Part shown: positions 23,101 through 34,137 of the stretch, one piece after another
Layout: each line of letters opens with the position of its first letter
How positions within the stretch are numbered: the first letter of the stretch is position 1
From: Branchiostoma floridae
Lineage: Eukaryota > Chordata > Leptocardii > Amphioxiformes > Branchiostomatidae
DNA length: 64,000 bases
Reading direction: 5' to 3'
Assembly (NCBI RefSeq): GCF_000003815.2
Contig: NW_023365820.1
Coordinates: 220,451-284,450 of the forward strand
The notes under the pieces: model-generated
Database searches by the model: none
Told to the model about the DNA's origin: nothing
What the model saw: only the letters and a program-made list of their open reading frames with translations
Position numbers and translations under genes: made by a program

Positions 23101-24590
23101 AAAAACGTGGATACTTATTTAAACCACTAAATCAAGTTTATAATTTGCGTTTGCAAATAATTTCTAATTTGAACCACAAAATAACGAGAAAATGTTCAAA
23201 TTACATGTATTAAGCATGCTGATTGTAAAAAGTATTTTCAAAATTATTTTTAAAGCGATTTGATACTGATGTTTAAGTAAATATTGTCCATAATACAAGT
23301 AAAAACAAGTCTAGATTTTTTTTCTACAAGACATATAACTATAAGCTCGCCTACCTAACTTTTTGGCAGTCACTAGTTTGGTATTTAATGAAGTGCAAAG
23401 GAACTTGACTTTACACGTTTGTGGTTTTCAAGTGTTTTGCTTGAGACCACATAATTTGATACGATTGGTGATTTTTATTTCATTATAACTATGCGTTTTC
23501 CTGAATTTGCTTGACACATTATATTGACTATTCAAAATTATCTTTCGAACTTGAAAGTTTTTTAAGAAATTAAAAGATCCAAGCAGAAACGTAAGCGAAA
23601 AACATTTTTTTAAAATGCAATGCGCCAATATGTTAAAATTTGATGCGCTCTCACCAATTGAAAAAGAGTATTCGAGTGTAAAAATATCTTAGTAACCCTT
23701 GCTACGTGCTCTTGCATTAATAACAGACCTGCCCCCCCCCCTGGGATATTAATGGTTGAGTCGGTAGATCGAAGGTTGATGGGTGCTTAGAGGGGGGTAT
23801 TCATTCCCTAATCGGTAATCCCCCATGCAGGGAAATGCTCTTTATCTTGATTGTCTGTCAAAGAGCTGTTTAGCTGGATAATGGAGGACTTTTCTTTGAC
23901 AAAGATCTCAGAAAATCCAATGGAAGGCGTTGAAAGATACGGAAATCAAAAGTCTATTGTGACAAGAGAGAAATTTCGACAAGAATGTGCTTGGCCTATT
24001 TTTTTAACTGTGTAGTCATTAATGGTATCTAGCGCAGTGCGTTTAGTAGATTACCCTGTCAAACACTGTAAGTTTAAGTGTTGTGGTATGACGTTCTAGT
24101 CGTATATATCTTGAAAGTAAACTTCAAGTTGTCAATTCTATTGCTGCCCTTTTAGATACCATGATACAACAAAATAACACTTGATTTTTGCTCTAGAATT
24201 CCCATTTTGTCACCCCATACTTAGTCAGGTATAAATTATGAGAAGGGACAATTGGTATACACACTTACTAGTTTTCAATGAAATTGTTATGTACTATTTT
24301 CTGCATGGCTAGGAATGAAAAACACACATTTACATTTAGGTATAGAGCAGTGATAACTCTCATTTAGTTTTTGTATTGCTAAAGATATATGGTAAGTGGT
24401 CAGGAAGGTTGGACGAATTATTAAACATACAGTGAACCATACAAATGATTAAACATATAGTGAACAATATGTTCTTAATTTGTTTGATCTTTCACATCTT
24501 TTTTGACATTTCCATTGTTTCAACTGACAGTACATATATTTACATACTTTGTAGCTGTTGTGTAAGATTTTAAATATGTATAAATTGTCG
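23101..24590. other. No gene or clear repeat seen
   Basis: AT-rich sequence with a poly-C run at 23732. No exon, RNA gene or repeat family that recurs in the window was identified. Confidence 0.4.
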
Positions 24591-24960
24591 ATTTTTTACG
24601 GACAAAATTTAACGCACGCGTAGATGTCATCCATAGATTTGAACTAATATGGCCAAACCCGGTGTGTTAAGCATAAATGCCGCTTTGCCCTAAAACAGTT
24701 AAAATACTTCAACACCTGTACTATGGAAATGTGCAAAGACTGATAAGAATCCCCATTACTAGTCTGTGACGTGTTTGTCAACACTCTAAGTGACATGAAA
24801 TACGTTTGTAACAGAAACCGCGCTGTAAGATTAGACTTTGAGCGACAGAGAAAAATCACAGGACCATGAAACGGGTCAAAAATGGCAAACTCCTGCTTTT
24901 CGTCAACAGACGGGTAGAATTTCTCAACGATTCTGTTTTCAAACATCTACAAGAACAAAA

Positions 24961-25028
24961 AATAACCAAAATACAATTGCAATTTAAATGTTACATACAT
25001 ATTTAAATTGCAATTGTATTTCGGTTAT
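24961..25028. repeat. Near-perfect palindrome, 29-base arms
   Basis: AATAACCAAAATACAATTGC continues into AATTTAAAT. After a loop of about ten bases the reverse complement follows, with one mismatch. It is AT-rich and could extrude a cruciform. No flanking duplication is obvious. Confidence 0.85.
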
Positions 25029-25273
25029 TACTTTATACTTGTCCCCTTCATCCCTTTCGAGACATAACTTCTTCCTTCTTTCTTTCGTCCCATAGCCTTT
25101 AATCAGCCGTAGGGGCAGCAAAGCATGTTATGCTGCATCAATAGGTATTTTACTATAGCCTAGCAGAATTACAATAAATGAATTTTATTGGAATATATTA
25201 TCTTGAGATTTATATGATTTCTAAGTCTACTAGAAGCAGAATAAATATCATATTTGTATGTTTGTCAATTACT

Positions 25274-25518
25274 AGATGGTATCTCACTGCACTTGGGGCA
25301 CCGGTGCGGCACTGCGGGGTTCGTAAATGACTCAACGTATTTCAGATATAAAGGACGAATTTTCTTACCATTTGTATTTGTTCGCTTATAAGTCATACTT
25401 TTACGTATTACGCAATATCTAGATATAAAAAAATCGGCGAAAATAACAAAACAGTGTCGCAGGTGAACGAGCCCCGCAGTGCCGCACCAACGCCCCAATT
25501 GCAGTGAGATACCACCTT
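25274..25518 (+). mobile_element. MITE family D, copy 1
   Basis: Inverted ends GGTATCTCACTGCACTTG and CAGTGAGATACCACCTT, with CCCCGCAGTGCCGC subterminal repeats. 54527-54774 is a second full copy with the same interior (TTTCAGA.ATAAAG.ACGA, TATAAGTCATACTT-like). 25985-26040 is a solitary right end. Confidence 0.85.
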
Positions 25519-26519
25519 CAGTGTCTTGTGCTTTATTTGCTTTCATACCCGAAAAAAATTAAATCAAATAAAGATAAAGATAAAGAATGAAAATCGTAAC
25601 TTACTTGCTTTCAAGCAACTATCTCCACGTATTCATTTCGCATAACGTATTATTCCCCTAGCACTTTGAGCAAAATGTGTTACGGATTTCTTTTCTAAAA
25701 AAAATCGATATGTGCAAGTTACTTCAATGATGTATGTACCCATTAAGTGCACCTCTCGCGCTATATTCGCACTTTCGTAGCCTCGTGTTTCGTTGAATTC
25801 ATATTCCATTGGGAGGAAATGTACTCCCTTCTTGGGTGGAATTTGAGTAGTAAAAGGATTCCGTAATGTGTAAGGTGGTGTAGGGAGAGTTGGGCGTAAG
25901 GCCACATCAAGTAATTTTATGGATGACATTCGAGCGCGCTCACTTATTTTCACCTGATTTCATAAAAAAAACTCAGTAACGCGGTAAATAAACCCCGCAG
26001 TGCCGCCCCGGTACCCCAAGTGCAGTGAGATACCACCTTATCCGTCTAATCTTACAGCGCGGTTTCTGTTACAAACGTATCTGATATCACTTAGCATGTT
26101 GACAAATACGTCACAGACTAGGAACGAGGAATTCTTATAAGTCTTTTGAACACTTCTCGGCTGTAGGTATTGAAGTATTCTGACCGTTTTGGTTTGTTCC
26201 ACATAATAGGAAAACCCCGCGTACGTGCACCATCAAGTAGCGTCTTTTTACCTTCCCACCATGCAAGGTATGCACACATTAATATCACTAGCCAGGGAAT
26301 TGTGCCAGGTAATATCATTGTGCCCAAACTTCACCACTTTTGTACGGTAAGACCATGCTTATTCATTTATATGGATGGCATCCAAGCGCGCACACATTTT
26401 TGTCCATTCAAAAAACTAATATGAAAAAAGGATTTTATCCATGCTGTAAATACTGCAGATGTATTTAGCATTGTTATCACCAAGTACAGTAGGGGCATCT
26501 TCTCTGGATAGTTTTAAAG

Positions 26520-26675
26520 AAGACTTGCAGATAGATGTGCAAAAGTCAGGTGTAACGAGTCGTTTGTTGTAATATAACCAGCTGCTGTTGCGCCGCGTGC
26601 CTGCGAAGCTGGTGTGTTACGCCGAACGGCGGTTATACCGGATATATAGATACAGATACAGAATATTGGAAAACT
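26520..26675 (+). mobile_element. Interspersed element tail, ATACAGATACAGA type
   Basis: GATAGATGTGCAAAAG, AATATAACCAGCTGCTGTTG, GGTGTGTTACGCCGAACGGC, GGTTATACCGG and a final ATAGATACAGATACAGA. It is the best-preserved copy of the element at 6895-7035 (minus) and 61395-61525. Confidence 0.7.
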
Positions 26676-26926
26676 TATACTAATGTCATGGAAGACTAAG
26701 GTCATTTCCAAGGTAAAAACAAAACAAAAAGGGACCAAAAAATGTGAAAAAGAACAAAAAAAAAGAGAAATCAATTGTTGAAGTCATTTGTTCGACCTGC
26801 CTGACTACAAAGATTCCATAATAAAGGCAAAAAATTGATTGCGACTTTGTTCGCACGCTCTCATCAGTTTTAGGGTTCTCAGATGACGTCATCCATATGA
26901 TCGAATCAACATGGCCTTAGTGTAGG

Positions 26927-27416
26927 TAAGGCCACAGCAAGTAAATTCTATGCATAGCATCTTCTGCAGACTTCAAAAATAGTGCGATAGGGCAAAAAAA
27001 ACAAGATCGGTGAAAAAGAAAAACAAGATTTACAGAGCTACATTTTTAGAAATAGGCACCATAAAGTTGTGACGAATGTTGTAACAAGCTTAAGAATTAA
27101 AGGGATAAAACATGGTATCAGCAACAAGGCATTCATTCCTGTATTCAAGACATGTACTGGTGTGGTAAAAGTGACACTAGTGTGGTAGACTGGCATCACA
27201 CACACGGCTTCCATATTGGTGTCACTTTTACAACTATCCAATAAGATTCATTTCTACAACTACAGTCCTAGGTACCTCGCAATTATCACTTCTGAAAGTA
27301 CAATAAGTAGGCTACAATACAACATATTTGCTCATTTTGGTACTGTATTGTCATGTCAGGCGAAAATTAATGCGCGCGCTGATGTCATCCATAAAATTTA
27401 CCTGCTGTGGCCTAAT
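26927..27416 (+). mobile_element. MITE family C, copy 1 (about 490 bases)
   Basis: It starts TAAGGCCACAGCAAGTAAAT and ends with ATTTACCTGCTGTGGCC followed by TAA. Subterminal GATGTCATCCATAAAATTT motifs are present. The interior (AAGGCATTCATTCCTGTATT, GACACTAGTGTGGTAGACTG, GGCTTCCATATTG) matches 44780-45284. The end of another family member (ATCCATATGATCGAATCAAC then ATGGCCTTA) abuts it on the left at 26885-26920. Confidence 0.85.
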
Positions 27417-27419
27417 GGA

Positions 27420-28185
27420 GAAATGGGAGGGGGGTGAAATCCGATGAGTTGAGATTTTGCGGTGGTGACGTAGCAATAAGCTCTTGCCATCCCATCCTGT
27501 AACCCACCAAGAAAGGTTACATTCAATTGCTAAGCTTTTGGAGCAGAATTTTTCAAAAGCTACCAGTTAATTAGCTTCTAATTATGGATATCCATGACGT
27601 ACGCACAACAACAGTAATACTTGCAACTAATATGGTAATAATTTTCTTTTCCGGTGAACCTTTTTTACACAAAGCCACATAAAAGAAGTACTGAAAGAAC
27701 CAAAAGAACGCGTAAATTGCCTTGGGTTTATACGATTCTCTCTGGACCCTTCGTAAAGTACTAGTACTGCAGAGGAACTTTATTGACTTCGATAAAAGAA
27801 CAGAGAGACTTTTAAATGCTGTACAACCGGAGAGCCGTCCTATAACAACATTTACTACATACGAGGTCCCTATAGGGTTTCTTGTGTATAATCAATGTGG
27901 ACCATTGCTCTCTGTGACCCCCTTTGCTGAGGGTATCGAACTTCACGAGTTTTCCTCGATGGGTTTCAACTATCAAAAGTGGATGTCGTTGTAGTAGCCT
28001 TCAAAGCAGGCTTCTTTGGAGGGCTTTGGTTTTGTTCATAAACGTAGTCACCACGAAACCTGATAGAGGCTATACTGGAGGCTGTGTTTTTGAAAATGTA
28101 AATATTTGACGATAGCCATGACTACCGGTGTAATATTGCCATGTATACCTGTGAATGTAAGGGGGTATTGTTTGGGGTGTGTTAG
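27420..28185. other. No gene established
   Basis: A 90-codon open frame at 27722-27994 has no ATG start, no clear splice sites and no family I recognise, so it is not called. No repeat family was found here. Confidence 0.35.
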
Positions 28186-28189
28186 TCTC

Positions 28190-29440
28190 ACAGTCAGTCC
28201 CTCTCTGTCCCTCTCTGACTCTCTCTCCGTCTGGCTGTCTGTTTATTTGTCTCTCGCTTTCTGTCTTTCTCTGTCTCTCTCACCCTCTCTCTGTCTTTCC
28301 CTCTCTCTGTATCTCCCTCTCTCTGTATCTCCCTCTCTCTGTATCTCCCTCTCTCTGTCTCTCCCTCTCTCTGTCTCCCTCCGTCACTGTCTCTCCCTCT
28401 CTCTGCCTCTCTCCGTGTGTCTCTACCTCTCTCTCTCTCCGTCTTTGTCTCTCCGTCTGTCTCTCCCCCCTCTCTCTCTCCGTATCTCGGNNNNNNNNNN
28501 NNNNNNNNNNNNNNNNNNNNNNNNNNNNNNNNNNNNNNNNNNNNNNNNNNNNNNNNNNNNNNNNNNNNNNNNNNNNNNNNNNNNNNNNNNTCTCTCTGTC
28601 TCTCCCTCTCTCTCTCTCCGTCTGTCTCTCCCTCTCTCTGTATCTCCCTCTTTCTGTATCTCTCCGCCTCTCTCTCTCTTCCTCTCTCTGTCTCTCCCTC
28701 TCTCTGTCTCTCCCTCTCTGTCTCTTCCTCTCTCTGTCGCTCCCTCTCCCTCTGTCTCTCTCCGTCTCTGTCTCACTCTCTCTTTTCTCTCCGTCTGTCT
28801 CTACCTCTCTCTGTCTCTCCTTGTCTGTCTCTCTCCGCCATTCTCTCTCTCTGTATGTCTGTCCGTGTCTCTATCTTCCTCACTCTCTCTGTCTCTCTGT
28901 CCTTCTCTGTCTCTCCCTCTCTCTGTCTCTCCCTCTCTCTCTCTCCGTCTCTGTCTCTCCCTCTCTCTGTCTCTCCCTCTCTCTGTCTCCCTCCGTCTGT
29001 CTCTCCCTCTCTCTGTCTCTCCCTCTCTCTGTCTCCCTCCGTCTGTCTCTCCCTCTCTCTGTCTCTCCCTCTCTCTCTCTCCGTATGTCTCTCCCTCTCT
29101 CTGTATCTCCCTCTTTCTGTATCATCTCCGCCTCTCTCTCTCTTCCTCTCTCTGTCTCTCCATCTCTCTGTCTCTCCATCTATGTCACTTCCACTCTCTG
29201 TCGCACCCTCTCCCTCTGTCTGGCTCTGACTCTGTGTCACTCTCTCTTNNNNNNNNNNNNNNNNNNNNNNNNNNNNNNNNNNNNNNNNNNNNNNNNNNNN
29301 NNNNNNNNNNNNNNNNNNNNNNNNNNNNNNNNNNNNNNNNNNNNNNNNNNNNNNNNNNNNNNNNNNNNNNNNNNNNNNNNNNNNNNNNNNNNNNNNNNNN
29401 NNNNNNNNNNNTCTCTCTCTCCCTCTCTCTCTCAACAAAA
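28190..29440 (+). repeat. (CTCTCTGTCTCTCC)n low-complexity array with two gaps
   Basis: More than 1 kb of CTCTCTGTCTCTCC/CTCTCTGTATCTCC units, interrupted by N at 28491-28590 and 29249-29411. The purine/pyrimidine strand bias is almost total. Long frames here (SLSLPLSVSPS or RERERQREGE) are artefacts. Confidence 0.95.
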
Positions 29441-29649
29441 GCATTCATCGATACAGGTCATGAAGGGAAAAAAAATTAATTATATACGGGCGTACTAAAT
29501 ATCCATGTTGTCTTCTCCGTCATTCGTTTCAACATATACGCCTCGTATTACCAACTCTTACATTAGGGTGAGAAAATAATTTCCCAAAATTCCAGTCCTT
29601 ACAACTCGTTGTCTTGACTGCAACCAATAAATCTGCAACGAGACATAGT

Positions 29650-29993
29650 TAAACCAAACGTACTTTATTATATGGATGACACCCCTGGGCATCAACTTAT
29701 GTCCGGATCCGTTTCTGAAAAAAAGAAGCATTTTCAGCTATACTGCACATCGTAGATAACCCCAAAATAAGCAAACGTATGGTGTGCATTAAAAGATGAT
29801 TCTTGAGTTAAGGAAGATGTTAAACAACATAAGGGAAATTTGTCGTTAGGTATACCATAATCTGTGTGTTCAGCCATATTTTCAATTTTCCTAAAATCAA
29901 ACTTTATTTTTGTTTTTTGTTTCTTTGAACGCTCGCTTGTTCTATGGTGCCCAGACAATGTCATCCATATAGCCAAACTGGCACGGCCTTAAA
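29650..29993. mobile_element. MITE-like element, GGATGACA / TGTCATCC ends
   Basis: The left part has TTATATGGATGACACCCCTGG and the right part CAGACAATGTCATCCATATA then GGCACGGCCTTA, the family C terminal signature. The interior is not homologous to the 26927 copy, so it is a related but distinct subfamily. Confidence 0.5.
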
Positions 29994-30117
29994 GTTCAAT
30001 TTGTGCTAAAATTACAACTCATTTGTTACCCGTCTAGAACAATTAGATAACGAATACGCACTGTTACAGTTCAGACTCGGGGGTGGTCCTTCGGGTGTCG
30101 TCTAACCCTTGATCCCT

Positions 30118-30600
30118 CTTTTGTGATATTTATCTTCATCTGCGAGTGATATTAAACCCATATCGTGTTATCATGGCTCGTTAGGGCTGGTTTAAGCCGA
30201 TTTTTCGAGCGGTGGTTTGATAGATGAACTAGAGACAAATGATTAAAGCTTGCGTTAAGAGAAATACATATAAATGTACCCAATATTTGAAATGTAACCC
30301 TATTGCTATAGGTTTAAGGGTCAGACCAAGCCGTAAAAAGATGTCGGTTTTAGATTATTGCATTTTTTGTCTTTATGACATCTATCTTCATCTACCAGTG
30401 ATATTAAACCCGTATCGTGTTCTCATGGCTCGTTAGAGCTGATCAGACAATTTTTCGAGCGGCGGTTTGAAGCAGTGACAAATGATTAAAGCTTGCGTAA
30501 AGAGAAATTGTTATAGATGTTCCCAATATTCGAAATATAACCGTATATAACTACGCTAGAAAAAGATATCGGTTTCAAATTATTGCATTTTTTGTTATTT
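30118..30600 (+). repeat. Two-copy tandem duplication, 252-base period
   Basis: TATCTTCATCT at 30131 recurs at 30383. Matching blocks are GTGATATTAAACCC.TATCGT, CATGGCTCGTTAG, TTTTTCGAGCGG.GGTTTGA and TGATTAAAGCTTGCGT. A smaller roughly 100-base duplication (TGTAATCTAA..AATTTTCTGTA) follows at 30810-30960. Confidence 0.85.
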
Positions 30601-31077
30601 AAATACGCAAATGACATATCTTTATATTAGTTTTGTCAAAGGTTATTTATATGTATATAATGTGTTAATCGATAGTTTATCGTCAAACGTGTCAAATATG
30701 TTTATTAAAGGCATCAGAAAGTTTCATTATATTCGAATGATACATAAAAACATTTTAGGGTTAATATGTAATGGAAAAGAAATGTATTTCCGTCCTCACA
30801 TTTTAGAATCTCATCGCTGTAATCTAAATGAATTTTCTGTAATACAATAATAATAAGTAAATGTACATGATTCTACAGAGGATTTAGTTCACAAGGAGTT
30901 CTTTAAGATATGCATCACTGTAATCTAATTAAATTTTCTGTATTACATTTTTATGATAAGCAATTTGCATGATTTAAAAAATAGCTTTTCTTCACAAGGA
31001 ATAACTGATAGAAAAACACTTAAACTGTATACAGTGCTTTGGGAGAAATATTGTAACTAGTAATTCATACGGGCATA

Positions 31078-31655
31078 CGAGGGGCATTCAATTAGTAATG
31101 TCCCTGACCCATTTCCCATAGCAGGAGATTAATGAAACTTGGCACAGTTATTAGTCTGTCTCTTCATAGAAACCACCCAGAGTTTTGCATTTCTCCCATA
31201 ATTTGATGTAGCTCTGGACACCGTTCTTGTAGGACATCCCAGGTTGGTCCTCCGACAGATGCCTCATCAATGGCAGAAGAGGGACGACCAGGTCTGGGAG
31301 CTGTTTCCACAGACTTCCGACCTTGTTTGAATTCAGGATGCCAGCGTTTTACAAGGTCATATGATGGGGCATCATCACCATAAGTTTTTTTCATTTCATC
31401 AAAAGTCCCCTTTGGTGTGCGTCCTTTCAAATACAAAAACCGGATCACTGCACGACACTCAACTGGTTCCATTTCACACCTGGTCCATTTCACACCTGAC
31501 CCAGTTCAAACACCAGTAAATCAGTAACCTCAATTAGTTCAGAGCTGTTTTTTGCAACATAACGCATAGAGATATGAATCATTACACATGCAAAATTTCA
31601 TTTAGATCAAACAACTGGAAGTGGGTCAGAGACATTACTTATTGAATGCCCCTCG
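31078..31655 (-). mobile_element. Mariner-family deletion derivative, 578 bases
   Basis: Perfect outer inverted repeats (CGAGGGGCATTCAATTAGTA on the left, complement on the right) extend over about 35 bases and are flanked by TA on both sides, the mariner/Tc target duplication. The only coding remnant is on the minus strand (31164-31493). The clean ends suggest recent mobility in trans. Confidence 0.85.
31164..31493 (-). pseudogene. Mariner transposase, N-terminal HTH fragment
   Basis: The minus-strand frame has MEPVECRAVIRFLYLKGRTP, a DEMKKTYGDDAPSYDLVKRW stretch, and RKSVETAPRPGRPSSAIDE. This is the helix-turn-helix DNA-binding region (HTH_48 type) of Mos1/mariner transposases, ending in the GRP linker. 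After about residue 80 the catalytic DD(D/E) core is missing and a C-terminal scrap follows. A one-base frame change near 31190 then ends it, whereas the neighbouring frame continues as KCKTLGGFYEETD and stop. Catalysis is impossible; DNA binding could persist if it were expressed. Confidence 0.8.
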
Positions 31656-31859
31656 TATGTGGAGCATTGGAAATCGGTTCGCAAGTGTTGCCAACTCAGA
31701 AGATACAGGGTCAGAGAGGTTGCGGTCAATCGGAGGTGGCCGAAGGACAATTTTCTCGGCAGATGGTCAAATATTGGCAAGAATGAATCAGATAACTAAG
31801 TGACCGATATTCTGGACGTCTGGACACCGGGAAATCGAAGTACAGTGCCTATACGATTG

Positions 31860-32515
31860 TTTGTTACTAACGATATTCAACCATCATATATAGCCTCTTT
31901 TGAATTTCTTACTTGGCCACTGCCGATTCCCGCGCACAAAAACTATGAACAGGCAATGATTTTATACTACAAACTTAGTCCCAAAAGACAATGCATTTAT
32001 TTATTAATGATGATGAGGTGTTTTGATAACGAAGGCTATATACAACTATTTGCTTTTGGACAGATGAGGACAGTGTGGCACTGCACTCAAGTTGGTAACT
32101 TCTATTGACAGTGCCACATACAAAGTACAAACAGAAGGTAAAGGTAGTATTTTATTTTTTCTCTCCGACCGAAGTCAGGTACCCATTTTTACACCTGGGT
32201 GAAGTGAAGAAGGTCATGTAAAGTGCCTTTCCCAAGGTAACAACGTCAGGTATCGAACTCGGTACCTTTAGATTTAGAGCTGAACGCTCTACCAGTTACG
32301 CCGCACACGACGCCACATGCTACTAGTATTCAACCACCACATATCCTTTATTCTTACTAGGCATTAGAATTCCAGAACACACACACACACACAAAAACAA
32401 TGAACAGAAATTGATGTTATACGATGAGCTCAACTTACTCCCAGAGGACACTACATTAATCAATTAATGATGATGTGGTGAATTTTGATACCGAAGGCTA
32501 TATATCCGACTTTAG
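31860..32515 (+). repeat. Diverged duplication (31860-32045 and 32320-32515) split by a SINE
   Basis: TATTCAACCA.CA.ATAT, then CAATGA...TTTATAC/GTTATAC, TTAATGATGATG.GGTG and a TTTTGATA.CGAAGGCTATATA stretch occur in both halves. The SINE at 32150-32325 sits between them. Confidence 0.6.
32150..32325 (-). mobile_element. tRNA-derived SINE, head and start of middle domain
   Basis: The minus strand shows an A-box-like GCGTAACTGGTAGAGCGTTC, then a B-box GAGTTCGATACC, then TTGGGAAAGGCACTTTACAT, CTTCACTTCACCCAGGTGTA and AAAATGGGTACC. This is the head plus middle region of the SINE group also seen at 36358, 58665, 60305 and in part at 34050, 40085, 55385 and 61555. Confidence 0.75.
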
Positions 32516-32714
32516 AAACGGCTCCCTTGTAGCTGTTCATGCTTCTTTGCACGAATAGACTATATATCTTTATGATGCGTAACTCTATCGCAGTGCGATG
32601 TTTATCTATTCACGGAAACGTAGATACCACTACGTTTTAGCTTGGAGCTTGGAGCATTCGTAGGACTGCCCTAAGACTGTCGTAAATTAACCGGAATACA
32701 TTAAAGTTAGGTCT

Positions 32715-33075
32715 ATGAAAAAATTGTCGTGTTTCCTGTTTCAGTCCTGAAAAAATTAAGGTCGGTAGGTAGGGTCATTTTTTTTTTTCAGTAAGTTGTA
32801 ACTTTTTTTAGGCTAGCCAAAACTGTAGTGTGACACATTACAATACAGTTGAGCAAAGTTAACTGAAATACATGAAGACACCTGTATTTCAATGTCAAAC
32901 TTTAATTTTGTGCATAATAAATGCATTTATTCTTCATTAGATAGGACAAGCAGGGTTTTACTTCAATGAGAAGCAGATGCTATGTGACTCCAATGTCTAC
33001 CCAAAAAAGTCTAGGGTCGGCAGGTTTTTCTAGGGTAGGTAGAGAAACAGGAAAAACACAACATTTTTCCTAGGC
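32715..33075 (+). mobile_element. MITE family B copy
   Basis: Ends GAAAAAATTGTCGTGTTTCC and GGAAAAACACAACATTTTTC are inverted, with GGGTCGG.AGG-type subterminal motifs. It is homologous, inverted, to 4750-5099. Confidence 0.7.
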
Positions 33076-33752
33076 TTTACGGTTAACTATATAGTGTCAA
33101 GAGATGTATACGGTTCTTTTAAAATCGTAAATGACTTTCTGCAAACAAATTTTAGCAAGGAATTCATTTACGAATAGTACAAAGTTATTTGAATTACACT
33201 GAAATATGTGTGATTCTAAGCACAGTGGAAGGTTACTGTTTGCATATTAATCAATAATGTATGATTCTTTTTTTTAATTGTATCAACAAGTAAAAGAATA
33301 GTAAAAAAAGAATACATGTGTAGGGGGATTTCTTTTTGGACAAACAAAGTGAAGAACTGGGAATACCATTAAGTTACAAAGCCTTTAACCATAAGAAACT
33401 TGACGGATGTGTTGAGTTCAGGAAGAATGCCAATTTCGTTTTGAAGAAATTCAATATGATACAAGAGAATCAGGTTCATTGCTCGATTGAGACACTGTCA
33501 ATCATTTTGATAGTTTTACGACGATTACGACATGTTCTCTCATTTTGCGGTAATTTGACCAAGTACTTTATGGGATATAAAGTTACAGGTATGCATTTAC
33601 GTATATATACTGTCATGTACTGTTGTCAATGTCCTTCTCTAGATTTTTTCAAAGTTTACTATTTTTTGTTTGTTTCTAAATCTGTGAAGTGAACTCAATA
33701 AATAGTTTAGCTGCTCTTCCACTTGGCTTGACAGTGAAAACAGACACTATGG
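33076..33752. other. No gene seen
   Basis: A 118-codon open frame at 33336-33692 lacks an ATG at its start, splice context and any recognisable motif, and is not called. Confidence 0.35.
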
Positions 33753-33934
33753 TACAGTCAAACCTGTCTATAGCGGCCACTCAGGGGACCGGACAAATTT
33801 GGCCACTATAGACAGGAGGCCTCTGTATAGAGGTGGCAACTTGTAGATAAAATACCCAAGGGACCGACAAAAAGTGGCCACTGTGGACAGGTGGCCCCTC
33901 TGTAGAGGTGGCCCCTAATACAGGTTTGACTGTA
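33753..33934 (+). mobile_element. 182-base MITE, TACAGTCAAACCTGT ends
   Basis: Ends TACAGTCAAACCTGTCTATA and ACAGGTTTGACTGTA. The interior alternates GGCCACT.TAGACAGG and GGTGGCC motifs. A fragment of the same interior is at 21113-21163 (GGCCACTATAGACAGGTGG). It is related by its termini to 7219-8063. Confidence 0.85.
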
Positions 33935-34049
33935 TTATCAGGCTCATTGTACGGGAGAATTTCTCAAGCGGGTACAATGAACATAAGACCAAGATTTATA
34001 GCAAGTGTTGCGTTTCCGGGACTGCAACCGTTTCCAGTTGAGCAAAAAC

Positions 34050-34125
34050 AGCTGGGATTCGAACTCAGAACTTTTTGGTCTAGAGGCAGGGACACCAAAC
34101 ACTTGACCACACACGCTTAACTATA
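34050..34125 (-). mobile_element. tRNA-like SINE head
   Basis: The minus strand has GTGTGGTCAAGTGTTTGGTG (A-box area) and a GAGTTCGAATCCC B-box, spaced as in a tRNA. It directly abuts the tandem array at 34138. Confidence 0.5.
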
Positions 34126-34137
34126 CTACTGCATGTT

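Larger units (their letters stand above)
24600..26420. mobile_element. Inverted pair of MITE arms enclosing further MITEs
   Basis: 24690-24835 and 26050-26190 are inverted copies (ACGTTTGTAACAGAAACCGC and CTGTAAGATTAGAC on one side, reverse complement on the other). Their outer ends carry the GATGTCATCCAT / GGATGGCATCC motif with CGCGC-rich flank, typical of family C (see 26927-27416). Between them lie a complete family D MITE (25274-25518), a lone family D end (25985-26040) and a hairpin (24961-25028). Confidence 0.55.

Noticed and set aside
24644-25953. Minus-strand frames of about 100 codons
   Set aside because: They lie inside inverted MITE copies (24600-26420) and start in the terminal repeat; no motif.
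28106-29498. Very long open frames of S/L/P or R/E/Q residues
   Set aside because: They are translations of a CTCTCTGTCTCTCC array and cross two runs of N; no gene.
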